A DNA stretch of 45,610 bases from Actinoplanes palleronii. Lineage in GTDB: Bacteria; Actinomycetota; Actinomycetes; Mycobacteriales; Micromonosporaceae. Positions 1 through 7,958 of this stretch are shown here, in pieces. The first letter of the stretch is position 1, and the number at the start of each line of letters is the position of its first letter. The DNA is taken from the NCBI RefSeq assembly GCF_016862315.1, contig NZ_BOMS01000172.1, positions 1 through 45,610 on the forward strand, given 5' to 3'. The translations under genes and the position numbers were made by a program. The notes beneath the pieces are model-generated. The model was not told the DNA's origin, did not search any database, and worked only from the letters and a program-made list of their open reading frames with translations.

Positions 1-71
1 ACATACATCCAGAAAGCCGGACTGGAGATCAAACCAGCGAGTTGATTCCTGACAGGCCCTTATCCGACCCG

Positions 72-187
72 GATAACGGCCGCCAGAACCAGCTCGGCGG
101 GTTCGGCTGGTTCTGGCCGCCCTTGTGCACCCCTGATAACGGCCGCCAGGACCAGCCGGGGGTGGTTCAGCTGGTCCTGGCGGCCGT
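72..187. repeat. 53-bp palindromic element flanked by two half-elements
   Basis: A complete 53-bp element lies at 105-157, beginning GGCTGG and ending CCAGCC; its outer 17-base arms pair at 15 of 17 positions. A right half-arm precedes it (78-93) and a left half-arm follows it (170-187). The flanking halves can pair instead with the element's own arms, giving two alternative hairpins: 78-93 with 106-121 (15 of 16 paired) and 139-156 with 170-187 (18 of 18 paired, 13-nt loop). A 22-base near-identical direct repeat is visible at 72-93 and 135-156. The cluster lies just beyond the stop of the minus-strand gene at 254, so it may act as its terminator. The rest of 1-253 shows no gene. Confidence 0.85.
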
Positions 188-253
188 ATCGCGTCCGTTC
201 GACCGCCATGCCGGCCGGCCGGGCGCGTATTCTCTGGTCGGCCTGGGGCGGCG

Positions 254-1264
254 TTACTGCGGTCCGCGTTTGCAGTGGGTGGTGGATTCGCCGCCGCCGT
301 CGGGGGCGTCCACCCGGACGGTGACCTCGACGCAGCCGGTGGTGTCGAGCAGGATGTTGCCGAAGACCGGCTGGCCGTCGAAGGCCGTCGTGTAGGCGGT
401 GCCGACCGTGCCGGTCGCCGGGCGGTGCGCGGTGATGGTGATCCGGACCGGGCCGGACAGGAACGTCAGGCGGTCGCTCGGCTCGAACCGGCCCCAGGAC
501 GCGTGACACTGTGGCGCGTGGCGCAGCACGGCCACCCCGAGCAGGTTTTCGTTGAGCGTGTTCACCTGCACGCGGTCCAGCTCGCGGATGCCGGCCGGGC
601 CGTCGGCGCAGCCGCTTTTCTTCGGGTCGGCGTCGTCCTGGACCGCCTCGCCGCCCGAGCCGGGGAACCGGGCGGTCGGCTGCGGTGACGTCGAGGCGAC
701 CAGCGCTTCCGGGTCCGGCCGCAGCGGCGTGGCGTCGGTGCCGGCCGGGCCGCGGGTGACACCCCACAGGGTCAGCGCCCCGGCCAGGAGCAGCGCCGCG
801 GCGACGGCCCCGACCAGCACAGCCCGGCGGCCCCGGCGCGCGGCCGGCGTCCCAGTGCCGGACGATGACCTGGCGTCGGCCGGCAAACCGGACCCGACCG
901 GCCCGGAGCCAGGCAGCGCGGAGCCGACCGGCCCGGAGCCGACCGGCGCGGAGCCGACCGGCGCGGAGCCGGCCGGTAGGCCGGGGTCGAGCGGCGGGCC
1001 GACCTGGGCGCGGACCGTCAGCCAGCGATCGTGCCAGGCCTCGACCGGGCCGCCGCACGACTGCACGTACCCCTGGGTGACCTCCCAGGTCGGCAGGCGA
1101 TGGCCGCTCGCGGCGGCCGACAGGCTCGCCTTGGAGGCGTGGGCGTGTTTCGCCATCTCCCGGTACGGCGGGTTGCCCGCCTCGACGCGCAGCTTGCGCA
1201 GGTCCGCGGCGAACTGCTGGACGGGCCCCGCGGACGGGTCGACGGGACGCTCGGGCCGGGGCAT
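254..1264 (-). CDS. XRE-family HTH membrane protein with DUF2690-like extracytoplasmic domain
   Basis: This 336-aa protein probably senses something outside the cell and carries a DNA-binding-type domain inside it. Residues about 17-80 form an XRE-like helix-turn-helix (motif YREMAKHAHASKASLSAAAS). A low-complexity linker at about 97-127 is built from PVGSA/PVGSG pentapeptides. One transmembrane helix follows at about 148-169 (AVLVGAVAAALLL). The C-terminal part holds two cysteines in the pattern of DUF2690 (SGCADGPAG and PQCHASWGRF). That order, cytoplasmic HTH, linker, helix, DUF2690, is common in actinomycetes. The ATG at 1264 follows a weak ribosome site. A perfect inverted repeat lies about 100 bp upstream. 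The family call rests on motif memory and the ligand is unknown. Confidence 0.75.
   Translation of the reverse strand: MPRPERPVDPSAGPVQQFAADLRKLRVEAGNPPYREMAKHAHASKASLSAAASGHRLPTWEVTQGYVQSCGGPVEAWHDRWLTVRAQVGPPLDPGLPAGSAPVGSAPVGSGPVGSALPGSGPVGSGLPADARSSSGTGTPAARRGRRAVLVGAVAAALLLAGALTLWGVTRGPAGTDATPLRPDPEALVASTSPQPTARFPGSGGEAVQDDADPKKSGCADGPAGIRELDRVQVNTLNENLLGVAVLRHAPQCHASWGRFEPSDRLTFLSGPVRITITAHRPATGTVGTAYTTAFDGQPVFGNILLDTTGCVEVTVRVDAPDGGGESTTHCKRGPQ
896..975. repeat. Imperfect 15-bp tandem repeat in the linker of the HTH membrane protein
   Basis: Units close to GAGCCGACCGGCGCG repeat about five times. On the minus strand they encode the PVGSA/PVGSG pentapeptides between the HTH and the membrane helix. 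The unit is a multiple of three, so copy-number change would keep the frame. Confidence 0.8.
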
Positions 1265-1367
1265 CGGGCGGCCTCCACTCTGCCGGCGGGATTCATCCTC
1301 ATCACATCGTGGCCGGCCGGTTCTGGTACCCGGAATGTCGCGGTGCGGACAGAGTTGGCCGGAACGG

Positions 1368-1388
1368 CGTTGTCCAGCCTGGACAACG
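1368..1388. promoter_or_regulatory. Perfect 9-3-9 inverted repeat, candidate operator
   Basis: The sequence CGTTGTCCA-GCC-TGGACAACG is a perfect inverted repeat in the 193-bp divergent region between the HTH membrane gene and the lipoprotein gene. Further GGACA half-sites lie at about 1346 and 1393. It is not followed by a T-run and sits upstream of both genes, which favours a protein-binding site over a terminator. The XRE-type protein itself is a possible ligand (inference). Confidence 0.5.
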
Positions 1389-1457
1389 TTTCGGACAACC
1401 GGGTGATCTTGGTGTGGTGGGGGCGCAGGACTGGATTCCCAGGAACGGAGAGTTCAC

Positions 1458-1940
1458 ATGCGCCTTCGATCGAGCGTCCTGACCGCCGCCGTGATCGCGG
1501 CCCTCACCATGACCGGTTGCGACGATGCGGCCCCCGACTGGCCCCGTGTCGCCGGCCGTGACCTGAACTGCGCGAACGACACCGTCGAGGTGGTCGGCAA
1601 GGTCGTCGACTACGACATCGACCGGGACGGCACGGAAGACCACTTCGTCACGATGCGCTGCACCACGGGGGAGGGCGCGGCCACCCAGCCCGGCCAACTG
1701 GAGGTCTTTCGGGGCGGCACCCCGGCGGACAACCCGGCCAGGCTCGCCGTGATCGTGCGCAATTGGCAGAACCTGCAGCTGAGCGGGTGCATGACCTTCA
1801 ATGGCGAGCAGGCGTTCACCAGCGGCACCGACGGCCGCACCACCGTCGTCTGGGCGGCGCGCTGGAACCCCGGCGCCAAACCTCAGCGGCTGGAGGTCAC
1901 GAAGTGGCCCGATCCGGGACAGCTCGCCGGCTGCCCGTGA
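1458..1940 (+). CDS. Putative lipoprotein
   Basis: This 160-aa protein has a lipoprotein signal peptide: basic MRLR, a hydrophobic stretch (VLTAAVIAALTM) and the lipobox LTMTGC with the acceptor cysteine at residue 21. The mature part holds paired cysteines and an acidic segment DYDIDRDGTEDHF that resembles a calcium-loop or FG-GAP-like motif. GGAG at about 1445-1448 is a suitable ribosome site for the ATG. No family was recognised beyond an exported lipoprotein; similar proteins often sit next to secreted proteins like the next gene. Confidence 0.75.
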   Translation: MRLRSSVLTAAVIAALTMTGCDDAAPDWPRVAGRDLNCANDTVEVVGKVVDYDIDRDGTEDHFVTMRCTTGEGAATQPGQLEVFRGGTPADNPARLAVIVRNWQNLQLSGCMTFNGEQAFTSGTDGRTTVVWAARWNPGAKPQRLEVTKWPDPGQLAGCP

Positions 1941-1958
1941 CCGGGAGTCTTCTCAGGT

Positions 1959-2006
1959 GCGGGCCCGCCCGGGCCGATAGGCAGGGGCGGGCCCGCCCGG
2001 GCCGAT
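1959..2006. repeat. 20-bp direct repeat between two exported-protein genes
   Basis: GCGGGCCCGCCCGGGCCGAT occurs at 1959-1978 and again at 1987-2006. Each copy contains the palindrome CGGGCCCG, so hairpins can form. It fills most of the gap between the lipoprotein gene and the next start codon. Slippage duplication or an attenuating structure are both possible. Confidence 0.7.
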
Positions 2007-2043
2007 GGGGCGGTTCAGCCCGGCCGCCTCTCGAAGGACCTTG

Positions 2044-2436
2044 ATGCAGATCCGACTTCTCCTGACCGCGGCATCCGTCCTGCTGGCGACGGCGGTGGTG
2101 CCCGGTCCCGCGGTGGCGGCCGGGCGGCCGGGGGCGGTGGTGCACGCCGCGAAGACGTGGAAGCTGTTCAGGACGTATCGCGGCGTCGGCAGCTGGCAGA
2201 GCCCGGCGGTCACCCCGGCGAAGGACTACAAGGCGACCGTGACGTACGCCTGCACCGGCTCGTCCGGCGGCTTTGTGTATCTATTTTGGCAGGCCAAGCC
2301 GTACTCGTTCGAGGCCGCGACGTCGCCCAAGGCCCGGGGCACGGTGACGCTGCGCGGGCACGCGGGTGGCACGAAGGGCAACTTCCGGGTCAGTACCTGG
2401 ATCGACTGCTCCTGGACCGTGAAGGTCTATCAATAG
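2044..2436 (+). CDS. Small secreted protein
   Basis: The 130-aa product starts MQIRLLLTAASVLLATAVV and has a classical signal peptide ending near AVAAG (residues about 24-27). The mature domain is about 100 residues, basic and aromatic-rich, with two cysteines (YACTGS and IDCSWTV) that could pair. The ATG at 2044 is chosen because GAAGGA lies about 6 bp upstream; an upstream in-frame extension would bury the signal peptide. Its stop overlaps the stop of the convergent fxsT gene by 7 bp. No family was recognised. Confidence 0.7.
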   Translation: MQIRLLLTAASVLLATAVVPGPAVAAGRPGAVVHAAKTWKLFRTYRGVGSWQSPAVTPAKDYKATVTYACTGSSGGFVYLFWQAKPYSFEAATSPKARGTVTLRGHAGGTKGNFRVSTWIDCSWTVKVYQ

Positions 2437-5400
2437 GTGTGCGGGTCGAGGATGCGGTAGACGTGGCGGCGGCGGTGCAGGGAGCGGACCGTCGGGTGCT
2501 CGGAGCCGAGGCGTTCGGCCAGCTGTTCGGCGATCTGCAGGTGGTCGGTGCGGGCGGCCAGCGCCAGGTTGCCCTGGCTCAGGTAGGTGTCCGGGTGGTC
2601 CTGGTCGAGGGCCACCACCAGCCGGTCCACCGTGTCGGCCAGCAGTTCGCGGCCGCGGTCGCGCTCGCCGGTCTCGATCAGGAACAGCGCCAGGTTGTTG
2701 TCGGCGGCCATCGTCGCCGGGTGGACCGGGCCCAGCAGCGTGTGCAGGGACGCGGCGGTGGCCCGCGCGATCGGCAGGGCCGGCTCGACCGCGCCGGCCT
2801 CACCGAGGGCGACGGCGAGGTTGTTGCGGCTGATCAGGACGTAGGGATGGTCCGGGCCGAACCGTCGTACCAGAATGGTCTCGATCTTCTCGAACTCGGC
2901 GCGGGCCGCGGCGAAATCGTCGGTCAGCAGCATGGTGGCGGCGCGGCTGAGCCTGGTGATCAAGGTTTCCGGGCCGTCCGGGCCGCCGCTGACGGTGAGC
3001 CTTTCGTACGCTTCGTCGAGCAACTCGCGGGCCTCGTCGACCTGGCCGGCGCCGCGCATCGACACCGCCAGGTTCGCCTGCACCGACAGCGCGTCGCGGG
3101 AGTGCTGGCCGTACAGTTTCTCGAAGCCCCGGCGCACCCCGCGCAGCAGGTTCACCGACTCCCGGTACTCGCCGGCCTCGCGCAGGTCACGGCCGAGGTT
3201 GCTGGCCGAGAGCAGGCTGCGGAAGTGGTCGTCGCCGAGGGCCTGCGCCATCCGTTGCAGCGTGGTCCGGTCCATCTCCAGGGCGCGCCGGAAGTCACCG
3301 GTCAGCCGGTACGACGTGCCCAGGTTGTTGGCGAACGCCAGCGTGCGCCGGTTGTCCTCGCCGAACCGGTCGGCCGACAGCCGGTACGTGCGGATGTCGC
3401 GCTCCAGGGCCTCCTGGTACTGCCCGAGCGCGCGCAGGTCGGCGCCGTAGCTGCCGGCGGTGAACAGCGTGTACGGGTGACTGTCGCCGATCAGGTCCTC
3501 CTGCGCCCGCAGCGTGTCCCGGTCCAGGTCCCGGGCCTGCGCGAACTCGCCGAGGCTGCGCAGCAGGTTGCCGCGGTGGAACCGCAGGTGCAGCAGCCGG
3601 ACCAGCAGCGGGTGCCGGTGCTCGTCGTCCGGACCCAGCGCGTCGAGCTGGGCGGTCCAGCGCTCGTCGGCGCGCACCGCGTACTCCAGGCCCTGCTTGA
3701 AGTTGCCGACCAGGTAGATGTAGCGGATCCGGTCGATCACCAGCTGGCGCACGTCGTCGTCGTGGCAGTCCTCCGGCGCGGAGCCGTCCAGGTGGCTCCA
3801 GAGCAGCCGGAACCCGTCCCAGGTCTGCGAGTCCTCGACCTCGCCGGCCGGGCGGGCGCCGGCCAGCACCCGGTGCACCGCGTGCCGGACCTCGGCCAGG
3901 CGGTCCGGGGGCATCCGGTCGCGCAGCGCGCTCTGCAGCAGCCGGTGCACGGTCACCCGGCGCTTCTCCGGGTCGAGTTTGACCAGTGACAGCCGGTTGA
4001 TCGGCTGCATCAGCGCGGAGGTGACGTCGTGCTCGGACATCCGGTCCGCGAGCTGGCGGGCCACGTCCTTGTCGTACTGGGCGATGACCCGGGCGACCTC
4101 GTCGCTGTAGAGCAGGCTCAGCGAGATGTCCGGTTGCAGTACCGAGGCCAGCTGCAGCAGCCGGTACGCGCCGTTCGAGGTGGCCCGCAACCGCTCCAGG
4201 ATGACCTCCCACACCGCGGTCGCGGTGCTGCGCACGGTGCCGGCGTTGTCCAGCCCGGACAGGTAGTCCTCGGCGGAGCGGCCGGTGTCGTGCAGCCAGG
4301 CGGCGGCGAGCACCACCAGGATCGGCAGGTCACCGACCGCGTCGGCGACCCGGTCGGCGTCGGCGGTGCTCAGCGCGCTGCTGAGCCGGAACCGCAGGTG
4401 CGCGACGCTCTCCTCGCGGGTGAAGCCCTCCACGTCGATCACCTTGGCGACGTCGCCCCACTCGGCGTCGCGGGTGGTGATCAGCAGGTGGCCGCTGCCG
4501 CGGGGCAGGTAGCGTTCGATCTCGGCGTACCGGTCGACGTTGTCGAAGATCAGCAGCCAGCGCAGCGGGGTGCCCTCGCGGCCGCCGCCGCGGCTGAGCC
4601 GGCGCACCACCACGCCGGCGGTGTCGTCGACGGTGGCCCGCCGCGGATAGTTCAGCTCGGCGCCGAGGTCCGCCATGATCACTTCGACGAACTGGGGCGG
4701 GTCGGCCGGCACCCACCAGATCACGTCGTAGGCGCCCTGGAACCGGTGCGCGTACTCGATGGCCAGCTGCGACTTGCCCATCCCGGCGCCGCCGATCAGC
4801 GCCACCGGGGTGCCGCCGGCCCGTTTCAGGGTGTCGCGGATCCGGCGCAGCTCGAGGTCGCGGCCGGTGAACCGCGGGTTCTGGTTCGGCGCGTTGCGCA
4901 CCTGCGGCGCGTCGCCGGGGAAGCGCGGCAGCGTCGCGTGCCAGTCGGACGTGCCGTGGTCGTCCGCGCCGACCAGCCGCAGCGCCCGTCCGATCGCCGA
5001 CTCCGCGGTGTGCCCGTTGAGCGAGTCCCAGCTCTCGAAGTCGTCCGGGCCCGGGGTGCTGTCGGCGACGCAGAGCGCCACCGCGGACCGGTTGCCGTCG
5101 CCGCGGAACGTGTCGGAGTAGAGCACCACCTCGCGCGCCCCGGACTCGGCCGGCTGCGCGCCGGGCCCGCCGCCGTCGACCACGCGCAGCCGGGCCGCGG
5201 TGTAGACGGCCAGGGCCCATTCGGCCCAGACCTGGTCGGCCGGGGCGTACCGCAGCACCAGGGTCTCCTCGACCAGGGCCTGCTTGCGTTCGAAACGGGC
5301 CAGCACCTGCCGGCGCAGGGCCGGGTCCAGCGCCGGCATCCGGGTGACCCGGCCGCCGGTGATGTAGCCGGTCAGCCGCTCGTAGGAGGACAGCAGGCCG

Positions 5401-6287
5401 GCCGGGTCGCCGGGCTCGTCGCCGAAGGTGGCCAGCATCTCCTCGTACGCGTAGTACGTGCGGTACGGGACCTCCACCTCGTACCAGTAGCTGCGCCGCT
5501 CCTCCTCGGTCATCCCGGCCGGCAGCCGGGTGAAACGGCGCTTGGCCAGGGTCCGCCCGGCGGCCAGCTTGGACTGCTCGCCGGTGTCGACCCGCATCGG
5601 CACCGGCAGGATCCGGCGCAGCCGCTCGTCCTCGTACGTGCGGATCTGCGCGGCGACCGACGCGCCGCCGTCGATGCCCTGCTCGCTGAACGTGAAACAG
5701 TCGACGATCACGTCCGGCAGGTGGATCGTGCAGATGTCGGCGACGTCGCTCAGGCCGGTGCGGCTGTCCAGCAGGGTGTAGTCGTAGCGGCTCTTCATGT
5801 CCTCGCGCAGCGCGTCGAAGAAGTGCGCGCCGCCGAGCCGGTTGTAGAAGTCCTCCCAGTTCAGCCCGTTCAGGCTGGCCTCGTATTCCAGGCTGCTGTG
5901 CCCGGCGAGCAGCACGTCGAGCGAGCCGCCGCCGGGGAACGACCAGTTGATCGAGAAGGCGTACCGTTCGGCCTTGGCGTACTCGCGGTACCAGTCGGCG
6001 GGCCGGTCCTCGTCGGGCCCGCCGTTGCCGTCCTCGGCGCGCGGCAGGGTCGCCCACTGGTACTCGGTGATCAGCCCGATCACGCCGCGGGTGGTGGTGA
6101 CCTGTTCCGGGGTGAGGAACGGCGCGAAGAACCGGTGCAGGCCCGGCGACTCCAGGTCCCAGTCGGCGACCAGCACCCGGTGCCCGTTGGCGGCCAGGAT
6201 CCAGGCCACGTTCGCCAGCGCCATGGTCCGGCCGGTGCCACCCTTGTACGAGTAGAAGGTGACGATCTGGCCTTCGCGATCCACCAT
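2430..6287 (-). CDS. fxsT: FxSxx-COOH system tetratricopeptide repeat protein (ParA-like + NB-ARC + TPR)
   Basis: This 1285-aa protein is the last gene of the fxs operon. Residues 1-60 carry a ParA/MinD-type start with a deviant Walker A (KGGTGRT, lysine 15) and the VADWDLESPG segment typical of SIMIBI ATPases. A STAND/NB-ARC module follows at about 465-840, with a second P-loop GGAGMGKS (residues 499-506) and a Walker B-like stretch LLIFDNVD. The last roughly 400 residues are TPR units rich in LG-x-Y/F-x-A-L and NNLA motifs. This domain order matches the NCBI family called FxSxx-COOH system tetratricopeptide repeat protein. STAND ATPases usually oligomerise on ligand binding; here a peptide ligand would fit the operon (inference). 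The ATG at 6287 lies 7 bp after fxsC2; the GTG at 6284 is an alternative. Confidence 0.9.
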   Translation of the reverse strand: MVDREGQIVTFYSYKGGTGRTMALANVAWILAANGHRVLVADWDLESPGLHRFFAPFLTPEQVTTTRGVIGLITEYQWATLPRAEDGNGGPDEDRPADWYREYAKAERYAFSINWSFPGGGSLDVLLAGHSSLEYEASLNGLNWEDFYNRLGGAHFFDALREDMKSRYDYTLLDSRTGLSDVADICTIHLPDVIVDCFTFSEQGIDGGASVAAQIRTYEDERLRRILPVPMRVDTGEQSKLAAGRTLAKRRFTRLPAGMTEEERRSYWYEVEVPYRTYYAYEEMLATFGDEPGDPAGLLSSYERLTGYITGGRVTRMPALDPALRRQVLARFERKQALVEETLVLRYAPADQVWAEWALAVYTAARLRVVDGGGPGAQPAESGAREVVLYSDTFRGDGNRSAVALCVADSTPGPDDFESWDSLNGHTAESAIGRALRLVGADDHGTSDWHATLPRFPGDAPQVRNAPNQNPRFTGRDLELRRIRDTLKRAGGTPVALIGGAGMGKSQLAIEYAHRFQGAYDVIWWVPADPPQFVEVIMADLGAELNYPRRATVDDTAGVVVRRLSRGGGREGTPLRWLLIFDNVDRYAEIERYLPRGSGHLLITTRDAEWGDVAKVIDVEGFTREESVAHLRFRLSSALSTADADRVADAVGDLPILVVLAAAWLHDTGRSAEDYLSGLDNAGTVRSTATAVWEVILERLRATSNGAYRLLQLASVLQPDISLSLLYSDEVARVIAQYDKDVARQLADRMSEHDVTSALMQPINRLSLVKLDPEKRRVTVHRLLQSALRDRMPPDRLAEVRHAVHRVLAGARPAGEVEDSQTWDGFRLLWSHLDGSAPEDCHDDDVRQLVIDRIRYIYLVGNFKQGLEYAVRADERWTAQLDALGPDDEHRHPLLVRLLHLRFHRGNLLRSLGEFAQARDLDRDTLRAQEDLIGDSHPYTLFTAGSYGADLRALGQYQEALERDIRTYRLSADRFGEDNRRTLAFANNLGTSYRLTGDFRRALEMDRTTLQRMAQALGDDHFRSLLSASNLGRDLREAGEYRESVNLLRGVRRGFEKLYGQHSRDALSVQANLAVSMRGAGQVDEARELLDEAYERLTVSGGPDGPETLITRLSRAATMLLTDDFAAARAEFEKIETILVRRFGPDHPYVLISRNNLAVALGEAGAVEPALPIARATAASLHTLLGPVHPATMAADNNLALFLIETGERDRGRELLADTVDRLVVALDQDHPDTYLSQGNLALAARTDHLQIAEQLAERLGSEHPTVRSLHRRRHVYRILDPHTY

Positions 6288-6294
6288 TGTCGAC

Positions 6295-7311
6295 CTATCC
6301 TCGCTTGTCGTCGGAGGTCCTGCGCAGACTGGGTCGCGGCGTGCCGGGCGCGGTGACCACCGGCCCGTGCCGCAGGTACTGCTTGCGGGCCTCGGTCACC
6401 AGCAGCGGGGCGTTGCGGTCGAACTCGGCTGCCGTCCGGACCGGGCTCACCTGGTGCAGACCGGCGGTTCGCAGGATACCGGTGAGCGGGCCGACCGCCG
6501 CCGAGGCGCTCGCGACAACCAGCGCGATCACCCAGCGGGGCAGGCCGGCCACGGTGTCGCGGACGGTCTCCGGCGTGGCGTCCCCGTCGATCAGCAGCAC
6601 CCCGGGCCGGCGGGCGGCCTGCCGGCGCAACTGCTCGGCGGGCAGCGGCTGGGCCGGGACCCCGAGCCGCTCGGCGGCCTCGATCACCTGGTCGCGCCGG
6701 GCACCGAGCCCGGCGCCGAGCGCGGACACGATCAGGGCCGGTTCACCGCCGCCGGCCGGCCGCGGCACCAGCGGCGCCGGCGGTGACGGCTCCAGCACCG
6801 AGTCGCGGGCCACGCCGGCGATCCGGTCGGTGAACGCCGCGACCAGGTCCCGGTACGCGTCGCGGTACACGCTGAGCATGCAGAGCGCGCGCAGCCCGTT
6901 CTCGGTGTACTCCACCGACTTGCCGACCACGGCGAACGCCTCGTCGAACTCGCGCCGGTTCTCCCACGGCGGCAGTGGTGTCCACACCACCGGGACCACG
7001 TGCCGGGCCGCCTCGGCCCGGCCCAGCCCGCGCAGCCGGGACCGGAACGAGTCCAGTTCGGCGGCCGCCCACGAGTTGCCGAAGTACTGCGGCGAGTAGA
7101 GCGGGACGAACACCCGGGCCCGGCCGATCTCGTCGGTCAGCCGGGCCCGGCGATCGGCGCCCGGCTCGAGCAGCCCGTCGTAGAACCCGGTCTCGTCGGC
7201 GCCGGTCCGGGCCCGGACCCCGTCGCTCAGGTCGTCGAAGAACCGTTTCACCCACGGGTCCAGCGTGCCGGAGCCACGGGCCGTGTTCGCATGACTGAGG
7301 AAGAAGATCAC
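6295..7311 (-). CDS. fxsC: TIR-like protein FxsC, second copy, with C-terminal extension
   Basis: The 338-aa product begins at a GTG that overlaps the preceding stop as GTGA. Residues 1-190 form a TIR-like domain: FFLSHAN at the N-terminus, FYDGLLEPGADRR, and VFVPLYSPQYFGNSWAAAEL. Glu85 lies where TIR NADases keep their catalytic glutamate, although the usual WC pair reads WA. After a proline-rich linker, residues about 205-300 look like a degenerate effector-associated or receiver-like alpha/beta domain (EPALIVSALGAG, VLLIDGDATPE). The family TIR-like protein FxsC is known from fxs operons; enzyme activity is not established here. Confidence 0.85.
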   Translation of the reverse strand: MIFFLSHANTARGSGTLDPWVKRFFDDLSDGVRARTGADETGFYDGLLEPGADRRARLTDEIGRARVFVPLYSPQYFGNSWAAAELDSFRSRLRGLGRAEAARHVVPVVWTPLPPWENRREFDEAFAVVGKSVEYTENGLRALCMLSVYRDAYRDLVAAFTDRIAGVARDSVLEPSPPAPLVPRPAGGGEPALIVSALGAGLGARRDQVIEAAERLGVPAQPLPAEQLRRQAARRPGVLLIDGDATPETVRDTVAGLPRWVIALVVASASAAVGPLTGILRTAGLHQVSPVRTAAEFDRNAPLLVTEARKQYLRHGPVVTAPGTPRPSLRRTSDDKRG

Positions 7312-7958
7312 GTCGGGTCCTCCCCGAACTCCGTGGCCAGGCCGCGGAAGTCGACATCCTTGTCCGTCTCCACATCATGCGTCCAGAACGCGTCCGCGAT
7401 CCACTGGGCGAGTTTCCAGACCACCGCTTCGTACACCTCGAGGCCCCGTTCACCGAGCTGCAGCAGGCCGTACAGACCTTCACTCTGATACAGCCGCGCC
7501 ATCTCCGGCTGCGGCAGCGCCGGGGTGAACAGCTGCACCGCCCGGATCTCGCCGGGCAGCTGCTCGATCGGGAACGGGGTCCAGGACACCGGGATGATCG
7601 GGGTGGCGCCGTGCGACGACGTCGCGGTCGGGAACGTGCGGTGCGAGCGGCGGGTGAACGCGTGCCACTCGCGGGCGCACCACTCGCTGCCGGCGAACCG
7701 GGGCGAGATCAGCGGCACCAGGACCTGGCAGTGGCCGATCGCGTAGGCCAGGTCGTCGCTCCAGCGCTGCCCGCCGTCCATCTCGGCGTCCATGAATCCG
7801 GCCTCCTGCCCGGCCTGCAGGCCCAGCAGCTCGTCGACGTGGCCGTACAACGTGTCGTAGAAGTCGCGGACCAGGTGCGCGTCGCGGGTCGGGCGGGCCC
7901 GCTGCGGGCGGTGCGCATAACTGATGAAGAACACCGGCGTACGGTCACTCGAGGTCAC
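7308..7958 (-). CDS. fxsC: TIR-like protein FxsC, first copy
   Basis: The chosen start is the GTG at 7958, preceded by GGGGGCCGGG and overlapping the acetyltransferase stop by 14 bp. It gives a 216-aa protein starting MTSSDRTPVFFISYAH. An ATG at 8018 would create a 74-bp overlap and add residues with no family look. The TIR fold is marked by FFISYAH, GFMDAEMDGGQRW, and VLVPLISPRFAGSEWCAREW. The SEWCxxE motif with Glu97 matches the catalytic glutamate region of TIR domains that cleave NAD. A C-terminal helical part follows (LYQSEGLYGLLQLGE). Two FxsC paralogues side by side could act as a pair (inference). Confidence 0.85.
   Translation of the reverse strand: MTSSDRTPVFFISYAHRPQRARPTRDAHLVRDFYDTLYGHVDELLGLQAGQEAGFMDAEMDGGQRWSDDLAYAIGHCQVLVPLISPRFAGSEWCAREWHAFTRRSHRTFPTATSSHGATPIIPVSWTPFPIEQLPGEIRAVQLFTPALPQPEMARLYQSEGLYGLLQLGERGLEVYEAVVWKLAQWIADAFWTHDVETDKDVDFRGLATEFGEDPT

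Noticed and set aside
4029..6356. A 775-codon plus-strand open frame opposite fxsT
   Set aside because: It is the antisense shadow of a well-supported gene with two P-loops; its protein is Val/Gly/Arg/Gln-rich with no motif.
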